A stretch of 64,000 nt of DNA from Thalassobellus sp050294475 (GTDB lineage Bacteria; Bacteroidota; Bacteroidia; Flavobacteriales; Flavobacteriaceae), in NCBI GenBank assembly GCA_050294475.1, contig JBNKOE010000014.1, positions 71,253 to 135,252 of the forward strand, written 5' to 3'. A model generated the notes under the pieces. It searched no databases. It was given only the letters and a program-made list of their open reading frames with translations, and was not told the origin of the DNA. Shown in pieces: positions 1 through 8,399 of this stretch. Position 1 is the stretch's first letter; each line of letters opens with the position of its first letter. The position numbers were made by a program, and so were the translations under genes.

Positions 1-845
1 TTTTCTTTTGCCTCCTTTACAGGGTAACATTCTGGAGATAAAAACGAATCGTTAAGTGCATTAATAATTAATGCTGGTGTTTTTATGTTTGGTAAAAATT
101 GAAGGCAACTGCTTTTTGCATAATAATCTATAGCATCTCTAAAACCATGTGCTTTTGAGGTATAAACATCATCAAAATCTATAAGAGTTTTAATAGTACA
201 AAATTCTTCTCTTGATAAATCTTCTGGAAATTTAACAAGTTTATTGACTAATCTTTTTGTTAAATGATTTAAAAAACGATTAGCATACATTCTGTTTTTT
301 GGCTTATGAAGTTCGTTACAAGAGCCCATTAAATCTGCTGGCACAGAAATAGCAATACCTGCTTTTATTTCATTTGGAACAGCATCACGTTCGCCTAAAT
401 ACTTTAATATTACATTAGCTCCTAAACTAATACCATATAAATAAATCTCTTTATATTTTTTTAAAGCTAAAACATGATCAATAATATCTTCTAAATCATC
501 AGTGGCTCCCGAATGGTAACTTCTATATTTTAAATTATCTTCACCACTACAGCCTCTAAAATTAACACAAATAGCATCTATACCATTATTATTAAATAAT
601 TTTGCCAACCCTGTTACATAAGGACGTTGCCCATGACCTTCTAATCCGTGAAAACATAAAACAAGTTTATTTGATTTCACCTTTGAAAAACTCCAATCTA
701 AATCTAAAAAATCACCATCCTTTAAAGTAATGCGTTCTCGTTCCTGTTTTAAATTTACACGTCTAACCAAACCTGAATATACAGTAGAGATAAATCCGTT
801 TTTGAAAATAAAGAAAGGTTTATAACTAGAATTTATTATAGGCAT
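1..845 (-). CDS. YheT-like alpha/beta hydrolase (3' end outside window)
   Basis: Read on the minus strand from ATG at 845, the frame stays open to the window edge, giving about 281 residues without a stop, so the C-terminus is missing. The protein has an alpha/beta-hydrolase layout: an oxyanion region FHGLEGHGQRPYV near residues 65-77, then FRGCSGE, and the nucleophile elbow YGISLGAN (GxSxG, Ser in the middle). The order and spacing fit the YheT/EMB8 group of predicted hydrolases (family knowledge); the substrate is unknown. It lies 32 bases downstream of adenine deaminase on the same strand and is probably the third gene of a tilS-ade-hydrolase operon. The catalytic Asp should be in the visible part (NALNDSF); the catalytic His would lie beyond the edge. 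Confidence 0.85.
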   Translation of the reverse strand, partial: MPIINSSYKPFFIFKNGFISTVYSGLVRRVNLKQERERITLKDGDFLDLDWSFSKVKSNKLVLCFHGLEGHGQRPYVTGLAKLFNNNGIDAICVNFRGCSGEDNLKYRSYHSGATDDLEDIIDHVLALKKYKEIYLYGISLGANVILKYLGERDAVPNEIKAGIAISVPADLMGSCNELHKPKNRMYANRFLNHLTKRLVNKLVKFPEDLSREEFCTIKTLIDFDDVYTSKAHGFRDAIDYYAKSSCLQFLPNIKTPALIINALNDSFLSPECYPVKEAKE

Positions 846-877
846 ACTTAAGTATTCAGTTTTTAGTGGTTTTTATA

Positions 878-2497
878 TCAAACCTCTAAAGGTGTAAATT
901 TAAAATCTTTTCCGTTAAACAGACCTTTATCGCTTAACTTTAATGATGGAATTACCAATAAAGCCATAAAAGACAATGTCATATAAGGTGCATGTAAAGT
1001 GCTTCCTAACTGCTTCGCCATATTATCGAGTTTCGCATAATCTTCTCCTACTGTTTTACCATCTTTATCACTCATAATTCCTGCAACAGGTAATGGAATA
1101 ATTTTTTCTTCGGAATGAGACACGGCACAAATACCACCTTTATTTTCAATTAATAAATTAACGGCTTTACAAATGGCTTCATCACTAACACCTACAGCAA
1201 TAATATTATGAGAATCATGACCAACAGAAGAAGCTATTGCACCTTCTTTTAATCCGAAATTTTTAATAAATGCTAAAGCTGGATCATCGTTATTATAACG
1301 ATTAACAACAGTAATTTTTAAAATATCCTTTTCAATATTTGAAACTAAGTTACCGTTTACAATTAAAGCATCTTCTATAAGTTCGTTGGTAACTAATTGT
1401 CCTTCTAAAGCTTCAATAACTCTTATTTTTTTAACTGAAGATTCAAACCTAAAATCTAAAATTTCTTTTTTACTACAATTAAAATTATTCAAATTTTTAA
1501 AAGCAACTGGTTTTATTAATGAATTACCTTCATTAAAAACTAATTCTCCATTTATGTAAGTTTGAAGCGTTTTAAAATTAACTAAATCCTCTACAACAAT
1601 ACAATCGGCGTTATCACCAACTTGCAACAAACCAACCTCTAAATTATAATGTTTTACTGGATTTACACAAGCCATTTGCAACACTTTAAAAACATCAATT
1701 CCTTTTGCAACTGCTCTTGCACAAAGCTTATTAATGTGATCTAAAATTAAATCGTCTGGATGCTTATCATCACTACAAAACATCATATTTTCAAAATACT
1801 CTGAAGCTAAATCAATTAAGGCTTCAAAATTCTTAGCAGCACTACCTTCACGAATTAAAATCTTCATGCCTTTTTGAAGCTTTTCTAACGCTTCATCATA
1901 GGTAAAACATTCATGGTCGGTAGAAATTCCTGCATTAATGTATTTAGTAACATCGTCGCCTCTTAAACCTGGAGCATGCCCATCAACTGGTTTGTTATAA
2001 TATTTTGCCCATGTTATTTTTTTCATCACCTCAGCATCATCAAAAAGAACACCTGGGTAATTCATCATTTCTGCTAAATACTTAATATCTGGATTTTCTA
2101 AAAGTGTTTTAATGTCCTCTGAATCTATAACGGCTCCTGCCGACTCAAAAGTTGTAGCTGGTACGCAAGATGGTGCTCCAAAATTAAATTTAAGAGGCAC
2201 TTGCTTACCATTTTCAATCATAAACTCAACGCCTTCAACACCTAAAACATTGGCTATTTCATGCGGATCTGAAACGGTTGCTACCGTACCATGAGTAACT
2301 GCTAATCGAGCAAATTCACTAGGCACTAACATAGAACTTTCTATATGAATATGTGCATCTACAAAACCTGGCAATATATATGTTTCAACTGTATGATGCT
2401 TTTCTTCAACAGACAAAATTTTGCCATCTTTAAAAATAATTTCACCTTTAAAAATGCGCTTGTTTTGTATATCGACTATGTTTCCTTGTAACTTCAT
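878..2497 (-). CDS. ade: adenine deaminase
   Basis: A 539-residue amidohydrolase of normal length for bacterial adenine deaminase, which converts adenine to hypoxanthine and ammonia in purine salvage (cytoplasmic, metal dependent). Visible motifs are the metal-binding DAHIHIE at residues 47-53, SDPHE at 76-80, CSDDKHPDD in the middle, and the C-terminal GHDSHN characteristic of the Ade family rather than of dihydroorotase-like relatives. ATG at 2497 is the natural start, giving MKLQGNIVDI. It lies 37 bases after tilS and 32 bases before the hydrolase, all on the minus strand, so co-transcription from the tilS promoter is likely. Confidence 0.95.
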   Translation of the reverse strand: MKLQGNIVDIQNKRIFKGEIIFKDGKILSVEEKHHTVETYILPGFVDAHIHIESSMLVPSEFARLAVTHGTVATVSDPHEIANVLGVEGVEFMIENGKQVPLKFNFGAPSCVPATTFESAGAVIDSEDIKTLLENPDIKYLAEMMNYPGVLFDDAEVMKKITWAKYYNKPVDGHAPGLRGDDVTKYINAGISTDHECFTYDEALEKLQKGMKILIREGSAAKNFEALIDLASEYFENMMFCSDDKHPDDLILDHINKLCARAVAKGIDVFKVLQMACVNPVKHYNLEVGLLQVGDNADCIVVEDLVNFKTLQTYINGELVFNEGNSLIKPVAFKNLNNFNCSKKEILDFRFESSVKKIRVIEALEGQLVTNELIEDALIVNGNLVSNIEKDILKITVVNRYNNDDPALAFIKNFGLKEGAIASSVGHDSHNIIAVGVSDEAICKAVNLLIENKGGICAVSHSEEKIIPLPVAGIMSDKDGKTVGEDYAKLDNMAKQLGSTLHAPYMTLSFMALLVIPSLKLSDKGLFNGKDFKFTPLEV

Positions 2498-2534
2498 GTT
2501 TATTATGAATTCAGCATGTGCTGGAATGACAAAA

Positions 2535-3845
2535 TTATTTCAATTCAATTTTTAATATTCGTTTCGTATTTTCTGTAACTCTAAAACGATTATCAGCTCT
2601 TCTATTTATAACCCAAACAATATCATTTTCAGAACATAATAACCAGGTGTTTTCTTTATCTAAAAGTGACAGTTTTTCGTCTTTAAAATACTTGCTCAAC
2701 TTCTTTTTTCCTATCATTCCTAGCGGATAAAACACATCGCCTTCTTGCCATTTTCTTAATACTAACGGAAACTTCAATACGTCTTTATCAACATAAATAA
2801 CATCCGTTCGTTTTCCAAAAATCGCATCTGCTTCATCAAAGAGCAAAACACCAAAAGGTGTTTCAACTTCTTCATCGGTTTCTTCAATAACAACATTTTC
2901 ATTATCTTCTTGAAACAATTCACTTAATAAAAAATGCTCTCGATCTTTTATTAAACGATGCGTTGCCGATAATACTTGCTTGCCCGATTGTGCATCTAAA
3001 AGACTTACAACATCATCCCATTCTGTAAATCCGTACTCCTTAAATATTTCGAATAGATATGCTTTCGGGTTATTCAACTTTTTAAACTCTGAAATCTTAA
3101 ATACAATTTGATTGTCGTCAATAGTTTCAACAGCTTTATTAAAAAAATCATCTATACAATCTTCAACAAGATCTGCAGTATCATTTAAGTTACCAACGGT
3201 ATTTTGAAAATTTTGAAGCAATTGCGGATTCATTTCCTTCAAAACAGGAATCACATCATGTCTTAATTTATTGCGTAAATATTTAGTTGAAGCATTACTA
3301 CTATCATCTCGCCACTTTATAGCATTTGCTTTAGCATAAGCTTCAATATCTTTACTAGAAAACGGTAAAAGCGGTCGTACAAAATGCTTATTAACTTCAG
3401 GAATACCTGTTAATCCATCTAAACCTGTTCCTCTTGATAAATTGATTAAAAAAGTTTCCAAATTATCATCGGCATGATGTGCTGTTAAAACATAATCGAA
3501 TTTTAATTGTTCGGCTAAAGCTTCAAACCAATTATAGCGTAATTCTCTGGCTGCCATTTGTATGGATAGCTTATGTTGTTTAGCATATTCATTAGTATTA
3601 AAACTTTCAATAAAAACTTCTAAATCTAAATCTTCTGCCAATTGCAAAACAAAATCTTCATCGGCATCACTTTCATCTGCACGCAAATTAAAATTGCAAT
3701 GTGCCAAGGCTATATTTAAACCTGCTTTATGACATAAATGCGTCAAAATCACACTATCAATTCCTCCAGAAATAGCAATAAGAAGTTTGCTTTTTCTCAA
3801 AAAAGGTAAACGCAATTCTATGTGTTGCTTAAATTGTTCAAACAT
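2535..3845 (-). CDS. tilS: tRNA(Ile)-lysidine synthase
   Basis: The 436-residue protein has the PP-loop ATP-pyrophosphatase signature SGGIDS at residues 26-31, the downstream ARELRYNWF and TAHHADDNLET motifs typical of TilS, and a C-terminal TilS substrate-binding domain (LRKWQEGDVFYPLGM onward). The enzyme ligates lysine to C34 of the CAU-anticodon tRNA-Ile so that it reads AUA. The start is ATG at 3843-3845. A perfect TAnnTTTG box on the minus strand (3850-3857) ends only four bases before this ATG, so the mRNA probably has almost no 5' leader. It is the first gene of the probable operon with ade and the hydrolase. Confidence 0.96.
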   Translation of the reverse strand: MFEQFKQHIELRLPFLRKSKLLIAISGGIDSVILTHLCHKAGLNIALAHCNFNLRADESDADEDFVLQLAEDLDLEVFIESFNTNEYAKQHKLSIQMAARELRYNWFEALAEQLKFDYVLTAHHADDNLETFLINLSRGTGLDGLTGIPEVNKHFVRPLLPFSSKDIEAYAKANAIKWRDDSSNASTKYLRNKLRHDVIPVLKEMNPQLLQNFQNTVGNLNDTADLVEDCIDDFFNKAVETIDDNQIVFKISEFKKLNNPKAYLFEIFKEYGFTEWDDVVSLLDAQSGKQVLSATHRLIKDREHFLLSELFQEDNENVVIEETDEEVETPFGVLLFDEADAIFGKRTDVIYVDKDVLKFPLVLRKWQEGDVFYPLGMIGKKKLSKYFKDEKLSLLDKENTWLLCSENDIVWVINRRADNRFRVTENTKRILKIELK

Positions 3846-3849
3846 GGTT

Positions 3850-3857
3850 CAAATATA
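3850..3857 (-). promoter_or_regulatory. -7 promoter box (TATATTTG) of tilS
   Basis: On the minus strand the sequence TATATTTG matches the Bacteroidota -7 consensus TAnnTTTG. Four bases (AACC) separate it from the tilS ATG, so transcription would begin at or very near the start codon. Confidence 0.6.
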
Positions 3858-3968
3858 CAACTTTGACGTCTCAATTTAATCGGAAATTTTTAATATAAAA
3901 TGATATTAATCATGAATATTAATCTAGAATTAAGTACCTTTTAAGTATTAATTTTAAATACTTATGCT

Positions 3969-4661
3969 ATGTGCTCAATAGATAAAATAAACGACAAAAG
4001 AACGAAAGATGCTTTTGACAAACGCGTTATTTCTGCTACCCAACATCTACAAACCTATGTTAAACACAGACTTTATATTGCAATATCTACAGGCATTATT
4101 CCTAAAAACATGTACACCTCTAACGGTATAATTGATGAAGCGATTGCTAAATATTATGAAACAGGATATAATGTAGATAGTGATGTTGCAACCATAAAAC
4201 TGAAACTCTTTAAAATTGTTGATACCGATTTAAACACTCTTTTTAAAAAAGAAGCTTTTCATAAAAATACCATTAGCACCAATTCTATTTTAGAAGAAGA
4301 ATTAGACGATTTAGAAGAAAAATATACCGTTGATGCTGATATGGATTTTGTAATGAATGAAGATTTAAACGATGTCTCATATAAACAAAACCATAAACAC
4401 AAACACTTATTTTTATATGCCGACAATGATACTTCTGTATTAAATGCATTTGATATTGATGCAGCTTCGCTTAACGACTCTAGAAAAAAATTGGGTAGCT
4501 TATATAGTTGGTTACCTTTAAACGTATCTAATATTATTGATTTATTGGTTTTTGGAAAATTAAGCTTTGAAGAAATATCAAAAGTTAAATCTATTGAAGT
4601 AAAACGTGTAGAGTTTATTTTTAATGAAGTAAAAAATCAATTTAAAGATCATATGGATTAG
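3969..4661 (+). CDS. divergent sigma-70-like protein, function unknown
   Basis: A 230-residue cytoplasmic protein. I do not recognise it with certainty. Its N-terminal segment (residues 10-65, helical, with YVKHRLYIAIS) looks like a degenerate sigma region 2, and its C-terminal segment (about 180-228: LYSWLPLNVSNIIDLLVFGKLSFEEISKV) looks like a region-4 helix-turn-helix, joined by an acidic linker (EEELDDLEEKY). This is inference from pattern, not a firm family match. The start is ATG at 3969; an ATG five bases earlier hits a stop at once. It is divergent from tilS, and its stop overlaps the pabB stop on the opposite strand by four bases. Alternatives are a flavobacterial protein of unassigned family or an RNA-polymerase-associated regulator. 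Confidence 0.8.
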   Translation: MCSIDKINDKRTKDAFDKRVISATQHLQTYVKHRLYIAISTGIIPKNMYTSNGIIDEAIAKYYETGYNVDSDVATIKLKLFKIVDTDLNTLFKKEAFHKNTISTNSILEEELDDLEEKYTVDADMDFVMNEDLNDVSYKQNHKHKHLFLYADNDTSVLNAFDIDAASLNDSRKKLGSLYSWLPLNVSNIIDLLVFGKLSFEEISKVKSIEVKRVEFIFNEVKNQFKDHMD

Positions 4662-5950
4662 TTCTCTAAAACCGTTCGCATCGCCTTTGCTTTAACTAAA
4701 CATTCTTCATATTCTGTTAGCGGATCGCTTTTCGCTGTAATTGCGCCGCCAACAGAATAAGACACATACTTTTTTGTGTCGTTATATAAAATACTTCGAA
4801 TAACCACGTTAAAATCGAAATCGCCAATAGGCGAAAAATAGCCAACGGCACCAGAATAAAGTCCGCGTTTGGTTGCTTCTAAAGCCTCAATAATTTTCAT
4901 TGCTGAAATTTTAGGAGCTCCCGTCATACTTCCCATTGGAAATGTACTTTTTATAATATCTATTGGGTGCGTTGTCGCCTCAACTTTTGAAGCTACCGTT
5001 GAAATCATTTGATGTACTTGATCGAACGTATAAATCTTGCATAACTCTTCTACCTTCACGCTTCCTTTTATAGCTGTTTTAGATAAGTCGTTACGCACCA
5101 AATCTACAATCATTATGTTTTCGCTTCGCTCTTTTTCGTTTGCTAACAAATCTTGTTTTAGCTTAGTATCTTCTTTTAAATCTAACGAACGTTTTGCTGT
5201 CCCTTTTATAGGTTGTGAAATTATAGTTGTTCCTTCTTTTTTCAAATAACGCTCTGGCGATGCCGATAATAAGTATTTATCTTGACATTTTAAAAAGGTA
5301 GCAAAAGGCGGATTTGAAATCGCATTAAGTTTATTATAGGTTTCTAAAGGATTTATCGTAGTGTTTTCAGCATAAAACTCTTGACAAAAATTAGCTTCAT
5401 AAATATCGCCACGGTGAATATGAGCGAGCATATTATTTATCTTCTCAAAATATTCATCTTTATGAATACGCAGTTTTATTTTAATATCATTAGAGAGATT
5501 GTCGCTTCCTGCTTCCACAAAATGACTTATAGCCTCTAAATCGTCTTCAACCTCATCATCAACACAGTTTAAGTATTGAATTTCAACTTGATTATCTTTA
5601 AATAAGAATAGTTTTTTAGGCTGAAAAAAGTATAAATCTGGAAACTCTAAACCGTCAAAATTACTCGATTTTAATGTTTCAATATCATTTTTTAAATCAT
5701 AGGTTAGGTATCCAAAAACCCAATCGTTTACAAGGGTTTGATATTCTTTTAACTTTTCAAAACCCTGAAGATAATCTGTTTGTATGCAAGTAAAAGCATC
5801 AACTGCTAAAACCGCATCGTAATTAGAATAATTTTGCTCGTAATTATTAGAATCTAACCACACAACATCATCAAACTGTTGTGCCCAAATAAGTATTTGA
5901 CTTTTAAAGATTTTTAAGTCTTTAAATTTATAAATTTGTTTTGTTCTCAA
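4658..5950 (-). CDS. pabB: chorismate-binding para-aminobenzoate synthase component I
   Basis: A 430-residue member of the anthranilate/PABA synthase component I family. The C-terminal chorismate-binding domain carries YEANFCQ, the active-site block MIVDLVRNDLSK, FDQVHQMISTV and the conserved GSMTGAPK near residue 345. It uses chorismate and amide nitrogen to make aminodeoxychorismate for folate. I prefer pabB over trpE because the gene stands alone, without trpG or trpD. The start is TTG at 5948-5950 (MRTKQIYKF); no better ATG precedes it. A minus-strand TAACTTTG box lies at 5968-5975. The 3' end overlaps the preceding plus-strand gene by four bases. Confidence 0.9.
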   Translation of the reverse strand: MRTKQIYKFKDLKIFKSQILIWAQQFDDVVWLDSNNYEQNYSNYDAVLAVDAFTCIQTDYLQGFEKLKEYQTLVNDWVFGYLTYDLKNDIETLKSSNFDGLEFPDLYFFQPKKLFLFKDNQVEIQYLNCVDDEVEDDLEAISHFVEAGSDNLSNDIKIKLRIHKDEYFEKINNMLAHIHRGDIYEANFCQEFYAENTTINPLETYNKLNAISNPPFATFLKCQDKYLLSASPERYLKKEGTTIISQPIKGTAKRSLDLKEDTKLKQDLLANEKERSENIMIVDLVRNDLSKTAIKGSVKVEELCKIYTFDQVHQMISTVASKVEATTHPIDIIKSTFPMGSMTGAPKISAMKIIEALEATKRGLYSGAVGYFSPIGDFDFNVVIRSILYNDTKKYVSYSVGGAITAKSDPLTEYEECLVKAKAMRTVLEN

Positions 5951-5967
5951 TAAAAAAGATTATTGAG

Positions 5968-5975
5968 CAAAGTTA
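5968..5975 (-). promoter_or_regulatory. -7 promoter box (TAACTTTG) of pabB
   Basis: Minus-strand TAACTTTG fits the Bacteroidota TAnnTTTG consensus and lies 17 bases before the TTG start of pabB. Confidence 0.55.
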
Positions 5976-6025
5976 AGTAGAATACTTAAAAAATTAAGAT
6001 TTTTGCACTTTAAACATCTAAAAGT

Positions 6026-6916
6026 ATGTACACCTTACAAAACGACAAACTTAAAATAGCGGTAAAAAAAATTGGTGCCGAATTATGTAAAATCACATCT
6101 GTAAAGCATAACACCCAGTTTATGTGGAATGCAAACCCAAATGTTTGGAGTAGCTACGCTCCTAACCTATTTCCTATTATTGGTGCTTTAAAAAACGATA
6201 CCTATTTTTTTGAAGGTGACGCATATAGTTTACCAAAACATGGTATGATTAGAAACAACACACATGTAGAACTCCATAAACAAACCGAAAATAGCTTAAC
6301 GTTTAAACTCATTTATAGCGATACCACGCTTAAAATATATCCATTTAAGTTTGAGTTTAATATCACATATACACTAACAGATACCACTATAGAAATAACA
6401 CACACCATTAAAAATACCGATGACAAAACCATGTATTTCTCACTAGGCGGGCATCCAGCTTTTAAATGCCCTGTGTATAATGATGAAAATTATGATGATT
6501 ATGTTTTAGAATTTGAACATAACGAAAACTCTGAAACACACCTCATCAATATGGAAAACGGCCTTATTTCACCTAAAACAAAACTTGTATTTGACAATAC
6601 GAATATATTACCGTTAAAACATGACTTATTTAATGCCGATGCACTTATTTTTAAAGATTTAAAATCTAAAAAAGTTATCTTAAAGAGTAATAAATATGGT
6701 GAAATTTTATCTTTTAAATATCATGATTTCGAGTATTTAGGTATTTGGGCAAAACCAGAAGGCGATTACGTTTGCATAGAACCTTGGTTAGGCATTGCCG
6801 ATAACGAAGACACTAATCAAGATTTTAAAACCAAAGAAGGTATTTTAACACTTGCAGCTAACCAAACTTTTAAAGCGAACTATAGTATTGAAATACATAA
6901 CAGTCGTTTAGCGTAG
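6026..6916 (+). CDS. aldose 1-epimerase family protein (LacX-like)
   Basis: A 296-residue all-beta protein of the galactose mutarotase-like superfamily. Visible blocks are GAELCKI, NLFPIIGAL, LPKHGMIR (His of the binding site), SLGGHPAFKCP (second conserved His) and IWAKPEGDYVCIEPW with the conserved acidic residues near the C-terminus. These fit the LacX/YeaD branch that interconverts anomers of hexoses or hexose phosphates; the substrate cannot be read from sequence. It starts at ATG 6026. The following helicase is on the same strand 40 bases downstream but has its own -7 box. Confidence 0.88.
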   Translation: MYTLQNDKLKIAVKKIGAELCKITSVKHNTQFMWNANPNVWSSYAPNLFPIIGALKNDTYFFEGDAYSLPKHGMIRNNTHVELHKQTENSLTFKLIYSDTTLKIYPFKFEFNITYTLTDTTIEITHTIKNTDDKTMYFSLGGHPAFKCPVYNDENYDDYVLEFEHNENSETHLINMENGLISPKTKLVFDNTNILPLKHDLFNADALIFKDLKSKKVILKSNKYGEILSFKYHDFEYLGIWAKPEGDYVCIEPWLGIADNEDTNQDFKTKEGILTLAANQTFKANYSIEIHNSRLA

Positions 6917-6931
6917 ATAAAATTTTAAGCT

Positions 6932-6939
6932 TAACTTTG
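6932..6939 (+). promoter_or_regulatory. -7 promoter box (TAACTTTG) of the DEAD-box helicase
   Basis: TAACTTTG matches TAnnTTTG and lies 17 bases upstream of the GTG start of the helicase. Confidence 0.5.
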
Positions 6940-6956
6940 CATGCTAAATTACAACT

Positions 6957-8312
6957 GTGAGCTTTCAAGATTTAAATTTAAATACTCCACTATATAACGC
7001 CTTAGATGATTTAGGCTTTACAACCCCAACACCCATTCAAGCAGAAGCTTTTAATGTGGTAAGTTCGGGTAGAGATATGGTTGGTATTGCCCAAACTGGT
7101 ACAGGTAAAACCTTTGCCTATATGTTACCTATTTTAAAGCATTTAAAATTTTCAACCCAAGAAAACCCAAGAGTTTTAGTTTTAGTACCAACACGTGAAT
7201 TGGTGGTACAGGTAGTTGATGAAATTGAAAAACTATCAAAATATATAAATAATCGTGTATTAGGCGTTTATGGTGGCACCAATATTAACACGCAAAAGCA
7301 AGCGATTGCTGAAGGTCTTGATATTTTAGTAGCAACACCTGGAAGGTTATACGATTTAGCTTTAAGTCGTGTACTACAATTAAAATCAATACAAAAATTA
7401 GTAATTGATGAAGTTGATGTGATGCTCGATTTAGGATTTAAACATCAGCTAATTAACATTTTTGATATACTTCCTGAAAGAAGACAAAACATTATGTTTT
7501 CGGCAACTATGACCGAAGATGTCGATTTGCTAATTAACGATTTCTTTAAAAGCCCAGAGCGCGTTTCTATTGCTATTTCAGGAACACCGCTAAACAACAT
7601 TTCTCAAACGCGTTACAAAGTTCCTAATTTTTATACCAAAATAAATTTATTAAAACATTTACTAAGCGATACCGAAACCTTTAATAAGGTTTTAATATTT
7701 GTAGCGTATAAAAAAATGGCCGATCGTTTGTTCGATCAACTCGACACCATTTTTCATGATGAGTTATGCGTCATTCACTCTAACAAAACACAAAATTACC
7801 GTTTACGAAGCATCGAACAATTTAGAAACGGTGAAAACCGCATTTTAGTAGCTACCGATGTGATGGCACGTGGATTGGATATTGACAACGTATCGCATGT
7901 TATAAATTTCGACACACCTATTTATCCAGAAAACTATATGCACCGTATAGGTAGAACAGGTCGTGCCGAACGTAAAGGCGAAGCTCTTATTTTTAACACT
8001 GAAAAGGAAGCAGATGCCATTGAGAATATTGAACGCTTAATGAATATGGCAATTCCTTTATTAGAAATACCAGAAACCGTTGAAATATCAACTGAACTTA
8101 TTCAAGAAGAGCGTCCTGTAATAAAAGAACGCAACAATCCTAACAAACGTAATAGAGACGAAGATGCTCCAGGACCAGCGTTTCATGAAAAATCTAAAAA
8201 GAATTCTAAAGAAAATTTAGGTGGTTCTTATAAATTTAAAATTGCTGCCAAGTATAAAAAACCTAAAACCAGAGGCGATAAAAATTACAATAAACGGAAT
8301 AAGAAAAAGTAG
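6957..8312 (+). CDS. DEAD-box ATP-dependent RNA helicase
   Basis: A 451-residue RhlE-type RNA helicase: Q motif (PTPIQ, about 24-28), motif I AQTGTGKT (45-52), Ia PTREL, Ib TPGRLYD, motif II DEVD at 151-154, motif III SAT at 182-184, and motif VI HRIGRTGR near 335. The C-terminal 80 residues are basic and disordered-looking (KKPKTRGDKNYNKRNKKK), the usual RNA-binding tail. The third residue of motif II is Val instead of Ala; conservative, but it departs from the family name. The start is GTG at 6957; the nearby ATG at 6941 is in another frame and soon terminates. Expected to remodel structured RNA in ribosome assembly or cold response. Confidence 0.93.
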   Translation: MSFQDLNLNTPLYNALDDLGFTTPTPIQAEAFNVVSSGRDMVGIAQTGTGKTFAYMLPILKHLKFSTQENPRVLVLVPTRELVVQVVDEIEKLSKYINNRVLGVYGGTNINTQKQAIAEGLDILVATPGRLYDLALSRVLQLKSIQKLVIDEVDVMLDLGFKHQLINIFDILPERRQNIMFSATMTEDVDLLINDFFKSPERVSIAISGTPLNNISQTRYKVPNFYTKINLLKHLLSDTETFNKVLIFVAYKKMADRLFDQLDTIFHDELCVIHSNKTQNYRLRSIEQFRNGENRILVATDVMARGLDIDNVSHVINFDTPIYPENYMHRIGRTGRAERKGEALIFNTEKEADAIENIERLMNMAIPLLEIPETVEISTELIQEERPVIKERNNPNKRNRDEDAPGPAFHEKSKKNSKENLGGSYKFKIAAKYKKPKTRGDKNYNKRNKKK

Positions 8313-8326
8313 GTTTTATTAAAAAT

Positions 8327-8348
8327 TATAAGAATAAAACTTCTTATA
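8327..8348. terminator. hairpin between convergent genes
   Basis: Perfect 8-bp stem (TATAAGAA / TTCTTATA) with a six-base loop, in A/T-rich flanks, between the helicase (plus) and the GH97 gene (minus). Probably a weak bidirectional terminator. Confidence 0.45.
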
Positions 8349-8399
8349 AAAACAACTTAAATTTACTAATACTTTTAAAAATCAAAGAATACTAAAAAT

